A stretch of DNA of 64,000 bases from JBIYSM02 sp044759095 (GCF_044759095.2 NZ_JBIYSM020000020.1:10384-74383), one strand, 5' to 3'; shown: positions 52,420 to 61,218, counted from the first letter of the stretch. Translations and numbers: made by a program. Notes: generated from the letters alone by a model not told the origin.

Positions 52420-53758
52420 GTCGCTCTATACCCGCGTTGTCATCATATTTGTCGGCATTGTGATGTTGAGCCTGTTCACCGCGTTTATTGTTTCCAGCCT
52501 CATGTATCAAAACCGAATTCAAAGTTTGATAGCGGAAATTCAACTCATGAACAGCAAGAAGATCATACAAGCCTATGAGTCAACACCTTCCGCTGATTTG
52601 ATACCGTTTATGCAAAACTTCTCCGGTATTTCCGGTAACCTCCTCCAACTTTACAATCAGGAAGGGAAGCCCCTCCTTGTCGAAAAAAAGGAGTTCCTTC
52701 GTCTTGAACACGGTTATATTGAGCGCGTTCTCGCCGGTAGTACAGTTAGTAATATCATTATCAAAGAGAACTATTTTCCCATTGCCGGGGTACCCTTTCA
52801 GGTGAATGGGCAGCCTTATGCGTTATTTCTGACGGTGGAGAAGAATCCAATCGAGGCAGAAATTATGAATTCCATTCATGTCATGTATCTCATCATTCTG
52901 TTTTTCGGCAGCTTGCTGATTATTGTTGCTGCCCGTTATATTGTAAACCCGATCCTTCGTTTGACGGCTGCAACCAAGAGTATGGCAAAAGGAAAATTCG
53001 ATTTTGAGCTACAAACCAAACGAAAGGACGAGATTGGTCAATTAACCGTTAGCTTTAACGAAATGGCGAAAGAGCTATCCAAGCTGGATCGCATGCGGCA
53101 AGATTTCGTTGCCAACGTCTCCCATGAGATACAATCACCGTTAACTTCCATTTCAGGCTTTACCAAAGCGTTAAAGCAGAAGAAAATAAGCGAGGAAAGC
53201 CGCCTCCGCTATCTAACCATCATCGAAGAGGAGAGCGAGAGGTTGTCCCGGTTAAGCCAAAATCTGCTTCGGCTGTCTTATTTGCAGCATCAGCAGCAGC
53301 CGTTGAAGGTCAGTACGTATCGACTGGATGAGCAGCTGCGAAGAGTCGTAATTGCGCTGGAGCCTCAATGGACGGCGAAAAACATCGAAATCGAGGTTCA
53401 GCTTGAGGCAATTCCCATTCAAGGGGATGAAGACCAACTCTATCAGGTGTGGACCAATTTACTTAGCAATAGCATCAAATTCACTCCAGAGCACGGTAAG
53501 ATTCTGATCGAAGCTGTGATGAAAGGGAATCAGATCATCGTCTCCATAACGGATAACGGCATCGGGATTCCGGAAGAAGAACGTGCCGATATTTTTAAGC
53601 CGTTTCATAAAGTTGACAAAGCTCGTGATCGTTCCGTTAAGGGGAACGGTCTTGGCCTGTCAATCGTCAAACAAATCGTCGATATTCATAACGGTGATAT
53701 CCAGGTATCCGGACGCCCCGGAACAGGCTCCATTTTTACGGTTGCATTGCCACGCTGA
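52415..53758 (+). CDS. Sensor histidine kinase
   Basis: The kinase has an N-terminal membrane helix, an extracytoplasmic sensor of about 130 residues, a second helix (MYLIILFFGSLLIIVAARYI), a HAMP linker, the H-box FVANVSHEIQSPLTS, the N-box LLSNSIKFTP, and G-boxes DNGIGIPEEE and GNGLGLSIVK. The only start with a proper site (GGAGGTGG) is ATT 52415, which overlaps the regulator stop and yields KSLYTRVVIIFVGIV, a complete first helix. The GTG/ATG pair at 52460/52463 would cut that helix short. The partner is the regulator just upstream. Confidence 0.9.
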   Translation: MKSLYTRVVIIFVGIVMLSLFTAFIVSSLMYQNRIQSLIAEIQLMNSKKIIQAYESTPSADLIPFMQNFSGISGNLLQLYNQEGKPLLVEKKEFLRLEHGYIERVLAGSTVSNIIIKENYFPIAGVPFQVNGQPYALFLTVEKNPIEAEIMNSIHVMYLIILFFGSLLIIVAARYIVNPILRLTAATKSMAKGKFDFELQTKRKDEIGQLTVSFNEMAKELSKLDRMRQDFVANVSHEIQSPLTSISGFTKALKQKKISEESRLRYLTIIEEESERLSRLSQNLLRLSYLQHQQQPLKVSTYRLDEQLRRVVIALEPQWTAKNIEIEVQLEAIPIQGDEDQLYQVWTNLLSNSIKFTPEHGKILIEAVMKGNQIIVSITDNGIGIPEEERADIFKPFHKVDKARDRSVKGNGLGLSIVKQIVDIHNGDIQVSGRPGTGSIFTVALPR

Positions 53759-53793
53759 TTCAAGTATTCCAAATTTGACAATAGAACCAGAGT

Positions 53794-53818
53794 AAAGCCG
53801 CCTCTAGGCGGTTTTTCT
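53794..53818 (+). terminator. Terminator after the two-component operon
   Basis: AAGCCGCC-TCTA-GGCGGTTTTT. Confidence 0.8.
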
Positions 53819-53919
53819 TTTTCTTCAATGGTTTGTTTCCGTTCATATTGAGTTCACAAAGCTGGCTTAAAGTAACCCTAGGGCAAGTTAACTTGGAAAA
53901 TTTTAAGGAGGAAAATCAG

Positions 53920-55278
53920 ATGGAGAGATTATGGTTACGCTTCGTTGTGTATGTATTGAGTTTCGTAGTGTTTGTGGGAGGGGTCGCAGCGTTCGGGTTT
54001 GTACAATCACAAAAAGGTCATTGGTTCGGAGTTCGCGATACACCAATTCCTTCTTTACAAGGAGTGAAAGTACCCGAACATAATCCGAATAAACCTACAG
54101 TAGCGGTCGTATTAGGGAACCCAACCACAGAGGTATTTGATTTTATGATTCCGTACGAAATGTTCGCGATGACAGAGGCCTACAATGTTTATGCCGTTGC
54201 CCCGGACAACAATGTTACGACATTAACGGGCGGTCTCGATCTGGTTCCACACTATTCATTTGAAGAGATGGATCAATTATTAGGGAAAAGTCCCGACCTG
54301 ATCGTGATCCCTTTCATGCCCATGGTTGACGAAAAAAAGTATCACCCCGTCCGAGAATGGATACAAAAACATTCCAAAACCAACTTATTGAGCATTTGCG
54401 CTGGAGCAGAGAATCTGGCCGATACCGGTTTATTAAAAGGGAAATCATCAACCTTACACTGGGAAGTATTCGATCGGGTGAAAAAGCAATATCCTGATAC
54501 CAACTGGATAAGAGATCAGCGGTATGTTATCGCCGACAAGAATATGGTATCCTCTGCAGGTCTCACATCAGGAATCGATGCCGTTCTCTATGTCATCTCA
54601 CAGCACTTAGGCGAACCCATGGCAGAAAAAATCGCGAAACAAATGAATTACCCTTCTTATCACTTCGTCAAAAATCCGAAGGTCGACCCTTATTATATGG
54701 ATCGGAGCGAAGCAATTCGTTATTTCAATTTAGCATTTCAGTGGAACAAGAAACAGACAGGCGTGCTGCTGTATAACGGTATGGAGGACGGAGCACTGGC
54801 TTCGATATTTGACACGTATTCCGTTTCCGGAACGACAAAGGTCTTTACCATTTCAGAATCGGATGCGCCCATCGTTACAAAACATAACCTGAACCTGATC
54901 GCCAGATATCAAGTGTCGAATGCCCCGGAATTAGATAGAATGATTGTTCCGGGCACGGAGGCAAAATCTTTGGCTGCGGAGAGTGTAAAACAGTGGAACG
55001 AAAGGGGCAGTCAAGTGGAGCCTGAATTCCTGCATAGAGACTCAGCCGACAGATTTATATTCGATGCTCCGCTTGAAGATTTAGCCAAGCAAGAGGACCT
55101 TCTAACCGCTAAATTCGGTGCGAAACGACTCGAATACCGTGCCAGTCATCTTAAACTTGAAGGCAAGCCGTTTTCCCTTGAAGCGTTCGGCATCCCGTTT
55201 TTGCTCAGTTTACTAGCAGTGCTGGCAGCTTTCTATATAGACAGACGATTCATCATGAAAAGACGGATTTCAAAATAA
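53920..55278 (+). CDS. Membrane-anchored DJ-1/PfpI family protein
   Basis: ATG 53920 follows AAGGAGG and gives 452 residues: an N-terminal membrane helix (WLRFVVYVLSFVVFVGGVAAFGF), an extracytoplasmic GATase1/DJ-1-like domain (VAVVLGNPTTEVFDFMIPYE; elbow Cys in LLSICAGAENLADTG; GLTSGIDAVLYVISQHLG), a further soluble region of about 150 residues, and a C-terminal membrane helix before a basic end. Fusion to two membrane helices is unusual for this family. It follows the two-component system after its terminator. Function unknown. Confidence 0.88.
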   Translation: MERLWLRFVVYVLSFVVFVGGVAAFGFVQSQKGHWFGVRDTPIPSLQGVKVPEHNPNKPTVAVVLGNPTTEVFDFMIPYEMFAMTEAYNVYAVAPDNNVTTLTGGLDLVPHYSFEEMDQLLGKSPDLIVIPFMPMVDEKKYHPVREWIQKHSKTNLLSICAGAENLADTGLLKGKSSTLHWEVFDRVKKQYPDTNWIRDQRYVIADKNMVSSAGLTSGIDAVLYVISQHLGEPMAEKIAKQMNYPSYHFVKNPKVDPYYMDRSEAIRYFNLAFQWNKKQTGVLLYNGMEDGALASIFDTYSVSGTTKVFTISESDAPIVTKHNLNLIARYQVSNAPELDRMIVPGTEAKSLAAESVKQWNERGSQVEPEFLHRDSADRFIFDAPLEDLAKQEDLLTAKFGAKRLEYRASHLKLEGKPFSLEAFGIPFLLSLLAVLAAFYIDRRFIMKRRISK

Positions 55279-55282
55279 AAAG

Positions 55283-55360
55283 ATGTTTCTCATGACATCC
55301 ATTTCATCGATGGTCTCGGTAGTGTTTGTGGCGATCACATTGATAAAAACGGGATGGTGA
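55283..55360 (+). CDS. Possible 25-residue membrane peptide
   Basis: Four bases after the stop of the DJ-1-like gene, ATG 55283 opens MFLMTSISSMVSVVFVAITL followed by IKTGW and TGA. This is one hydrophobic helix with a Lys near its end. There is no ribosome binding site of its own, so it would depend on coupling. It could equally be a relic of a longer membrane protein. Confidence 0.35.
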   Translation: MFLMTSISSMVSVVFVAITLIKTGW

Positions 55361-55370
55361 GAAAGCAAAG

Positions 55371-55397
55371 GCTGCCTCTGGGCAGCTTATTTTTTTG
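55371..55397 (+). terminator. Terminator
   Basis: GCTGCC-TCTG-GGCAGC followed by a T-run. Confidence 0.85.
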
Positions 55398-55490
55398 AAC
55401 GCGGGAAATTTTCCAATCAGACCAATCATTGAAATAAAATGGAAAAACAGGTACGATTGAGAGGGAAAACAAAAGAAAAAGAGGGAAAAC

Positions 55491-56291
55491 ATGAAGAAAA
55501 TAAAAGTTTTTCTGATTTCAGTTGTTGCATGCACAACATTCGGTGGCAGCGTGTACGGAGAAGGGATTGCGAAAAAAATCTATGCACAGCTCTCGAATCT
55601 AATAGTATTGGTTAATAACGAGGACACGAAGATGAAACCGATTATTTATAACGGAAGTGTTTACGTTCCTGCCGATCCAATTGCCCATGCTTTAGGTGCA
55701 AGCTTGGAGTGGGAAGGAAATCATAAAATTCTTCATATTAAAGACAAGAATTATATTCCACGTGAATTTGAACAGATGGTTGGAGAACATGAATCCATAA
55801 CGAAGAAATTGGATGATGACTTATATCTGATGAACGCTTGGGGGCAAGGATTGCCAGAACGTTATTATTTACTTGGGAAAAAAAATAATACAGTGGTGAA
55901 AATGAATTTACAAGAAAGCGGACCGGGCCATGTAACTGACTATTGGGTCAATAGTATTAACGGAAAAAGATACTTACTCGTCGTATACCCGGTTCTAAAA
56001 GAAAACCACGGCCCGGACGACCTGCATGTATATGATACAGATTACATGCAAATTTCGTTATTCATGTATGATCAGGGGCAAATTCATAAGGTAGACCAAT
56101 TTGTGACAAAAGAACTTCCCAATATGCAAGCATGTCGCCTTTACTACGATGCAAGTTCTAAAGACATTTTTTTATATGAAGTGGATATCCCTGGAGGAAC
56201 GATTCGTAGAACAGATGTTTATACCTGGGATACCTGGGAAAGCAAATTACGTAAAAAGACAACGTTGATGCCTGTGACGGAATCACAATAA
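55491..56291 (+). CDS. Exported stalk-domain protein
   Basis: The 266-residue protein starts with signal peptide KKIKVFLISVVACTTFGGSV. Residues about 35-80 (LIVLVNNEDTKMKPIIYNGS, ADPIAHALGASLEWEGN) are a copper amine oxidase-like N-terminal stalk domain, a wall or matrix-associated fold common in Paenibacillaceae. The rest (about residues 90-266) is beta-rich and unrecognised. GAGGG precedes the ATG. The next, frameshifted gene follows by 21 bp and may share its transcript. Confidence 0.85.
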   Translation: MKKIKVFLISVVACTTFGGSVYGEGIAKKIYAQLSNLIVLVNNEDTKMKPIIYNGSVYVPADPIAHALGASLEWEGNHKILHIKDKNYIPREFEQMVGEHESITKKLDDDLYLMNAWGQGLPERYYLLGKKNNTVVKMNLQESGPGHVTDYWVNSINGKRYLLVVYPVLKENHGPDDLHVYDTDYMQISLFMYDQGQIHKVDQFVTKELPNMQACRLYYDASSKDIFLYEVDIPGGTIRRTDVYTWDTWESKLRKKTTLMPVTESQ

Positions 56292-56312
56292 AATGAGAAC
56301 AGGGTGAATACG

Positions 56313-56589
56313 ATGCATTCGATCCAGGAAGTGCTGAAAACGTATTTAGATACTTGGAATGATGCCTTTAAAAGCAAAAGTGGATATTTTACATCTATAC
56401 AACGATGCCAAAAAAAGCTTTGAACCCATTTCGATTTCTGAACGTAAAGAGGGTGAGGAAGTAGTTGTAATAGGGACTGAAACAAATGAGCTGAATCATA
56501 CATTACATCAGGCTAAGGGTATGCTGATTTGGCGAAAAGAAAACAATGAGTGGAAATTATTAAGGGAATACATAGAGTTGGAAAGATAA
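56313..56589 (+). pseudogene. Frameshifted small gene
   Basis: ATG 56313, after AGGGTG, opens MHSIQEVLKTYLDTWNDAF and then runs into a stop. In the +1 frame the sequence continues coherently from about 56370 (VDILHLYNDAKKSFEPISIS to KENNEWKLLREYIELE). Joining the frames near the AAAAGCAAAAG tract gives one protein of about 92 residues, so a single-base indel is the likely cause. No family is recognised; the start resembles small SnoaL-type proteins only loosely. Confidence 0.6.
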
Positions 56590-56607
56590 GAAATGATCAA
56601 ATAGAAA

Positions 56608-56645
56608 GATTGCCCCCTGGTATCGTTCACCAAGGGGCTTGTTTT
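56608..56645. terminator. Terminator between convergent genes
   Basis: GCCCCTTGGT and its partner in GCCCCCTGGT-ATCGTTC-ACCAAGGGGC form a strong stem followed by a T-rich tail on the plus strand. Confidence 0.85.
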
Positions 56646-58286
56646 TTACTGAATATCCACTTTTTCCAGGCTTTCCGACCCCGTTGGATGCGGTTTGAAG
56701 TTACTAACGATCTTCTTTGCGGCAAGCGCAGGTGTAGAGTGAGCAAGAGGAATCATCGGCACTTCGTTAAAGATGATTTCTTGCGCTTTCAAATAAAGCT
56801 TCTCACGCTCTTCCTTCGCTGTGGCCGACTGTGCCTGAAGCAAGATTTTTTGGAACTCTTGGTTTTCCCAACGGGTTCTTTTTCCGTGACCAAGCAAGGT
56901 GTTTAGGAAGTTGTCTGGGTCTCCGTTTTCACCGGTCCAGCCGAGGAGATACATCTCCTGTTCGCCTCTTTTAATCGTATCCAGGTAAGCGGCCCATTCC
57001 ATCGTCACAATTTCAGCTTTAATCCCTACTTTATTCAATTCTTGTTGAATAGACTCGGCAATTTTTACGCCTTCTGTCATATACAGACGCGGTACCGGCA
57101 TGGCCAAAAATTGAATCGAAAATCCGTTTGGATAGCCCGCTTCAGCCAAGAGTTGCTTCGCTTTCTCCAGGTTATATTCACGGTCTTTTATATTTCCATT
57201 CCATCCCCAGAGGGAAGGCGGCATCGGATTGACGGCAGGCTCTCCCAAACCGCCGTAAAATGCTTCGATCAAAGCCGGTTTGTTGATCACATGGGCAATC
57301 GCTTGGCGTACTTTTGGATGTTTGAGCGGTCCTTTCTCAACGTGGAATCCAAGGTAACCTACGTTCATCGACGGACGAAAGATCAGCTGCAATTCCGCGT
57401 TATCTGTAACTACTTGTGTATCGTCCGGATTCAGTCCGTCCATCAGGTCAATTTCCCCCGCAGCAAGGGCAGTCAGACGTGCCGTATTTTCCGGAATTAC
57501 CTTAAACACGAGCTTGTCCAGCTTCGGGTAACCTTTGTTCCAGTAATCCTGATTTTTCTCAAGAACGATCGTGTCGTTACGCTTCCACTCAACAAATTTG
57601 AATGGACCAGTGCCTACCGGATTCTGAGCAAATTTTTCCGGTCCCATTTCTTTTAATGCTTTTGGAGAAGCAATCGCAAAACATGCCATTCCGAGATTTT
57701 GAATAAATGGCGCCAGCGGACGGTATAACGAAAACTTCACCGTATACGGGTCGACTACATCAACGGACTTGATTACGTGGTCCTTGTCCCCTTTGAAGCC
57801 GGAAAACATACCGCTGTAAAATTGAAGACCATCTTTGTTATGTAGCGGGTGATCCTTGTCCATCCAACGATAAAAGTTAAATTGGACTGCCTCTGCGTTA
57901 AAGTCGGTACCGTCATGAAACTTTACCCCTTGCCGAAGCTTAAACGTATAGGTCAATCCGTCTGCTGACACGTCCCAGCTTTCTGCCAAAGCAGGTACCA
58001 CGTTGGTGTTTTCTTCTTCGTAGTTCACAAGCGTTTCGAAAATGTTTTTCGTTACCTTGAATGATTCTGTGTCATTTCTGGCAATCGGGTCCAATCCCAC
58101 TGAATCGCCGCCGCGTCCGATCACAAGTTGTTTTAGACCGTTTTGGGTGTTTTTTTCCTCTGTTTGCTGAGCCTTCCCTGACTGTTCCGACGTGCTCTGT
58201 GTCTGCTGTGTGTTCCCACAACCGGCGAGCGCCAATGACAGCGTAAGAAGGCCGATCAATGCAAACCTTGCAATATTTCTCCTCAT
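56646..58286 (-). CDS. Oligopeptide/dipeptide ABC transporter substrate-binding lipoprotein
   Basis: A family 5 solute-binding lipoprotein of 546 residues. Lipobox: LIGLLTLSLALAGCGN, followed by a Gln/Ser-rich linker. LVIGRGGDSVGLDPIARND starts the mature domain; VVPALAESWDVSADGLTYTF and LRQGVKFHDGTDFNAEAVQF are signature segments. ATG 58286 follows GGGGGAGAG; the open frame extends 17 codons upstream without a site. No permease or ATPase genes lie next to it, so it is an orphan binding protein here. Confidence 0.93.
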   Translation of the reverse strand: MRRNIARFALIGLLTLSLALAGCGNTQQTQSTSEQSGKAQQTEEKNTQNGLKQLVIGRGGDSVGLDPIARNDTESFKVTKNIFETLVNYEEENTNVVPALAESWDVSADGLTYTFKLRQGVKFHDGTDFNAEAVQFNFYRWMDKDHPLHNKDGLQFYSGMFSGFKGDKDHVIKSVDVVDPYTVKFSLYRPLAPFIQNLGMACFAIASPKALKEMGPEKFAQNPVGTGPFKFVEWKRNDTIVLEKNQDYWNKGYPKLDKLVFKVIPENTARLTALAAGEIDLMDGLNPDDTQVVTDNAELQLIFRPSMNVGYLGFHVEKGPLKHPKVRQAIAHVINKPALIEAFYGGLGEPAVNPMPPSLWGWNGNIKDREYNLEKAKQLLAEAGYPNGFSIQFLAMPVPRLYMTEGVKIAESIQQELNKVGIKAEIVTMEWAAYLDTIKRGEQEMYLLGWTGENGDPDNFLNTLLGHGKRTRWENQEFQKILLQAQSATAKEEREKLYLKAQEIIFNEVPMIPLAHSTPALAAKKIVSNFKPHPTGSESLEKVDIQ

Positions 58287-58842
58287 CCCAAGTCTCTCCC
58301 CCTTGCTGATTGAGTGTTGTGCTTCAAGCTGCATCATTTTTCTGAATTGTTATACAAATTATTACATCAGCAAAATCCAGTCTCTGTCAAGCGAGGACTC
58401 TGGAATGATCAATTCGTATGTATTTACACCGTTTGTTTCTAGGGTATAAGCCGTTCCTAATATGGTATGTGATCCATATACATGCAAAGAGGGGATGTGG
58501 GAATGCAGAATTCCATCTTCCCTTTTATCTCAACGGGATCGTATCGTAGTAAAAAAGCTTTTGTTGCATCGCCAGAAAAGACTACATGTAATCGTAAGGA
58601 AATGGGTTCAACAAAGAAGGCCGCCATTCAAAGCCTAGGGCATAGAGAGGATTCATGAAAGAAATTTGTTTTCCCAGTATTATATTGAGAGGGACGAAAG
58701 ACAAGACGAGGCACTGCCCGAAACGGCGGCGCTTTTTCGTTTTTCCCAAAAAAAGCAGGTCGATTTGGCCTTTTCTTGACCAGATGTACGTGATATGGTA
58801 GAGCAAGATTCCCTGGTCAGTTGAAAACGGGAGGTTCTCTTC
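58287..58842. other. Intergenic region, no gene recognised
   Basis: About 550 bp between two divergent genes. Open frames here (for example on the minus strand from 58977) look like shadows. Composition shifts from AT-rich to GC-rich near the end. TTGACC at 58776 could be a -35 element for the downstream carboxypeptidase gene, but its -10 partner is poor. Confidence 0.5.
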
Positions 58843-59913
58843 GTGAAGAAACAACGCAAGTTTACACGCATCATTCCGACGGTTCTTGCCGTTGCCGTCC
58901 TGGGTGGGTGCCAGTATCCTCAATGGGAGAAGCTTCTCCCGGCAACAGCTCAGACAACCCAGAACCCTGCTCCGCAAAATCCTCCAGCAGAAACTCAGCC
59001 GGCATCACCTGATCCGGATATGCCCAAGCTGGATTTGGGTACCGTACCACCTACGCTGGTACTGCCTCCAGGGGCAACGCAACCGCTGCCGTATGCAAAA
59101 GGCGTAACATACAAATCGTCATCCCCGGAAATCGTCTCGATATCGGAAGACGGGGAGCTTACCGTCTCCCCTGAAGCTGCCACAGGAGAGGCCGTAACCG
59201 TGACGGTTCATTTCGGGGGCCAAAGCAGGCAGGCAACCGTGAAGGTGAAGCCGTCCCTGGCGGACACCGTCACTACGGTAAACGGAGTCCCGACTGTCAC
59301 CAATCCCTCCGATCTGGTCGTCGTGGTGAACAAGCAGCGCTCCTTGCCTGCCGATTATGTCCCTGGCGATCTGGTAGAGCCGAACGTGCCGTTTACGTTT
59401 CCGGGCAAATCGGAAAAACGACTGCTCCGGGTAGAAGCGGCAAAAGCGCTTGAAGAGATGTTCGCCCGGGCAAAACAGGAAAACGTGCAGCTCTACGCCG
59501 TGTCCGGATACCGTTCGTATCAGACCCAGCAAGCGTTGTACGCAGGGTACGTCAAGACACAAGGGACGGAGCACGCTTCCCGTTACAGTGCTCAATCCGG
59601 CAAAAGCGAGCACCAAACCGGATTGGCAATCGACGTCTCCGGGGGGGACAAGAAGACTCGGCTGGAAGAGCCGTTTGCCAACACGGTGGAAGGGAAATGG
59701 CTGGCCAAGCACGCAGCCGAGTTTGGGTTTATCATTCGCTATCCGCGGGGCAAGGAAGCGATTACGGGTTATGCGTATGAACCCTGGCATATTCGCTACG
59801 TGGGGAAAAATGTGGCAAAGGAAATTGCCAGCAGAGGGATTACTCTTGAAGAGTATTTTATGGACGCTGTACCTGTATCTCAGACCCAATCCAAGAAAGC
59901 CGCTCGCAAATGA
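58843..59913 (+). CDS. VanY-type D-alanyl-D-alanine carboxypeptidase lipoprotein
   Basis: The 356-residue protein starts at GTG 58843 (GGGAGG upstream) with a lipobox VLAVAVLGGCQ and a Pro/Gln linker. A Big_2-like Ig segment (VTYKSSSPEIVSISEDGELT) precedes the M15B peptidase domain: AVSGYRSYQTQ, SEHQTGLAIDVS (His and Asp zinc ligands) and EPWHIRYVG. It trims the terminal D-Ala of peptidoglycan. Not linked to vancomycin resistance genes here, so a housekeeping wall role is likely. Confidence 0.93.
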   Translation: MKKQRKFTRIIPTVLAVAVLGGCQYPQWEKLLPATAQTTQNPAPQNPPAETQPASPDPDMPKLDLGTVPPTLVLPPGATQPLPYAKGVTYKSSSPEIVSISEDGELTVSPEAATGEAVTVTVHFGGQSRQATVKVKPSLADTVTTVNGVPTVTNPSDLVVVVNKQRSLPADYVPGDLVEPNVPFTFPGKSEKRLLRVEAAKALEEMFARAKQENVQLYAVSGYRSYQTQQALYAGYVKTQGTEHASRYSAQSGKSEHQTGLAIDVSGGDKKTRLEEPFANTVEGKWLAKHAAEFGFIIRYPRGKEAITGYAYEPWHIRYVGKNVAKEIASRGITLEEYFMDAVPVSQTQSKKAARK

Positions 59914-59926
59914 GCGGTTTTTTTGA
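59898..59926 (+). terminator. Terminator overlapping the end of the carboxypeptidase gene
   Basis: AACCGCTCAT-type stem: GCCGCTC-GCAAAT-GAGCGGT followed by seven T residues; the left arm lies inside the last codons. Confidence 0.85.
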
Positions 59927-59933
59927 CGTATAA

Positions 59934-60030
59934 GAATTTTTAAATTTGGACATCCCATACAGCCTCTAGAAAAGTGTTCGGGGCCCCAGCCGACACCAGC
60001 GATCGCTTAAGTCGGGTGGGTTTTCTTATG
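59934..60030 (+). repeat. Dispersed hairpin repeat, copy C
   Basis: Shares GGACATCCCATACAG, CTCTAGAAAAGTGTTCGGGG and GGGTGGGTTTTCTTA with copy B at 28034. The stem is GCCGAC/GTCGGGT around AGCGATCGCT. The remaining 60031-60212 holds no gene I can support. Confidence 0.88.
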
Positions 60031-60212
60031 GGGGGAATCAGAACCATCTCAGTAAGGCGTACACGAGAAAAAACGGAAGTGACAGCAGCCATGTAAAATA
60101 GGAAAAGAAAAATGACATCCAAACCGTTGTCAGTTTGAACGTCATTTTTTGTCGATTCTCTACTTTGCACCTCAAAGGGGAACCTGTTAGAGGAGAGGAC
60201 TGGCGCATTCGT

Positions 60213-60770
60213 TTAACGGGGCAGACGGATCTGATTGAGCGGCCAGTAAACGACTTCTGCCCGTCCCACCACCTGTTCCAGCTTTACAGGACCGATAACG
60301 CGGCTGTCTGCACTATGGTTGCGGTTGTCGCCAAGGACAAAAACAGAGTCTTCCGGCACTTTGATCGGGCCGAAATCATGGGTAAGGGTGACGCCGGCAG
60401 CAGATGCTTTCAGCTTGTTTGGCGTGAGGTACACTTCATTGACGAGCTGCCCGTTGACGTACAGCTGGTCGTTTTTCGCTTCTACGGTATCTCCTGCAAC
60501 GGCTACGACGCGCTTGATCCAGTTCTCGTCATCTGTCGGGTGAATAATAACGATGTCACCCTTTTGCGGTTTGCTGAGGTAGTAGATCGCCTTGTTGACG
60601 ATTACACGCTCCTGATCATGCAAGGTTGTTTCCATTGATCTTCCCTCAACCACGTAAGGGGCCATGATGAAAACATAGACAAAAGCGGTCAGCCCGCCAA
60701 TCATCAGAAACGATTTGATCCAGTCTTGCAGTTCTGTTTTCCAATTGGCACTCTTTTGACGCTGTTCCAT
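60213..60770 (-). CDS. lepB: Type I signal peptidase
   Basis: A 185-residue SipS-type enzyme: N-terminal membrane helix (FLMIGGLTAFVYVFIMAPYV), catalytic Ser in VEGRSMETTL, catalytic Lys in ENWIKRVVAVAGD, and box E GDNRNHSADSR. It cleaves signal peptides on the outer face of the membrane. ATG 60770 is chosen because GGAG lies nine bases upstream; the ATG five codons earlier (60785) has no site. It follows the ComFB-like gene on the same strand. Confidence 0.95.
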   Translation of the reverse strand: MEQRQKSANWKTELQDWIKSFLMIGGLTAFVYVFIMAPYVVEGRSMETTLHDQERVIVNKAIYYLSKPQKGDIVIIHPTDDENWIKRVVAVAGDTVEAKNDQLYVNGQLVNEVYLTPNKLKASAAGVTLTHDFGPIKVPEDSVFVLGDNRNHSADSRVIGPVKLEQVVGRAEVVYWPLNQIRLPR

Positions 60771-60786
60771 AGCCGAAGTCTCCATT

Positions 60787-61050
60787 TTAGTGATGTGGAT
60801 TATCCGCGACGATCTGGGCTGCATACGCCAGTTCCCGCATGACGTCCGAGCGAAGCTGGGAATTAAGCAGCTGTGTCTTCATGTACACCTCTCCCTGCAA
60901 ACTGGACACGTACCTGGATGGCAGTCGGTTTAAGGCGATTACCAGGACGTCCATCTGACATCGCGGACAGCTGCAGGCTAGAGGAGATTTCTTGACGTAC
61001 TCCCCAAACAAGTCTTGTACAATAGGTTCCATGGAATTGACAAAATTCAT
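60787..61050 (-). CDS. ComFB-like late competence development protein
   Basis: The 87 residues match the ComFB family pattern: MEPIVQDLFGEYVKK, the Cys pair in CSCPRCQMDVLVIALNRLP, then YVSSLQGEV and a C-terminal helix ending DNPHH. The Cys residues probably bind zinc. ComFB-type proteins have been linked to c-di-nucleotide binding in some bacteria. CGGGAG lies 11 bp upstream of the ATG. It is upstream of lepB and probably co-transcribed; TATAAT on the minus strand at 61078-61073 could be the -10 element. Confidence 0.88.
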   Translation of the reverse strand: MNFVNSMEPIVQDLFGEYVKKSPLACSCPRCQMDVLVIALNRLPSRYVSSLQGEVYMKTQLLNSQLRSDVMRELAYAAQIVADNPHH

Positions 61051-61218
61051 AGCATGTCACGCTCCCGAGTCCATTATACATGGTATACGTTGGAGAATGA
61101 AAGAAGCTTCATGGAAATATGAGGGAAAAGGTTCGTTCGGTCTATACATGTTCTGTTCATAATGCACGGGAAATCGGGGAATCTTATAGATCATTCAGGA
61201 AAGGAGGATTTTCCCGAT

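Noticed and set aside
58582..58977. 131-residue minus-strand open frame before the carboxypeptidase gene
   Set aside because: It overlaps the start of a clear gene on the other strand, has no good ribosome binding site and shows no recognisable domain.
59940..60170. Short minus-strand frames, including a 35-residue hydrophobic ORF near 60145
   Set aside because: No ribosome binding site, overlap with the dispersed repeat or with an AATGAC...GTCATT hairpin, and no conserved pattern.
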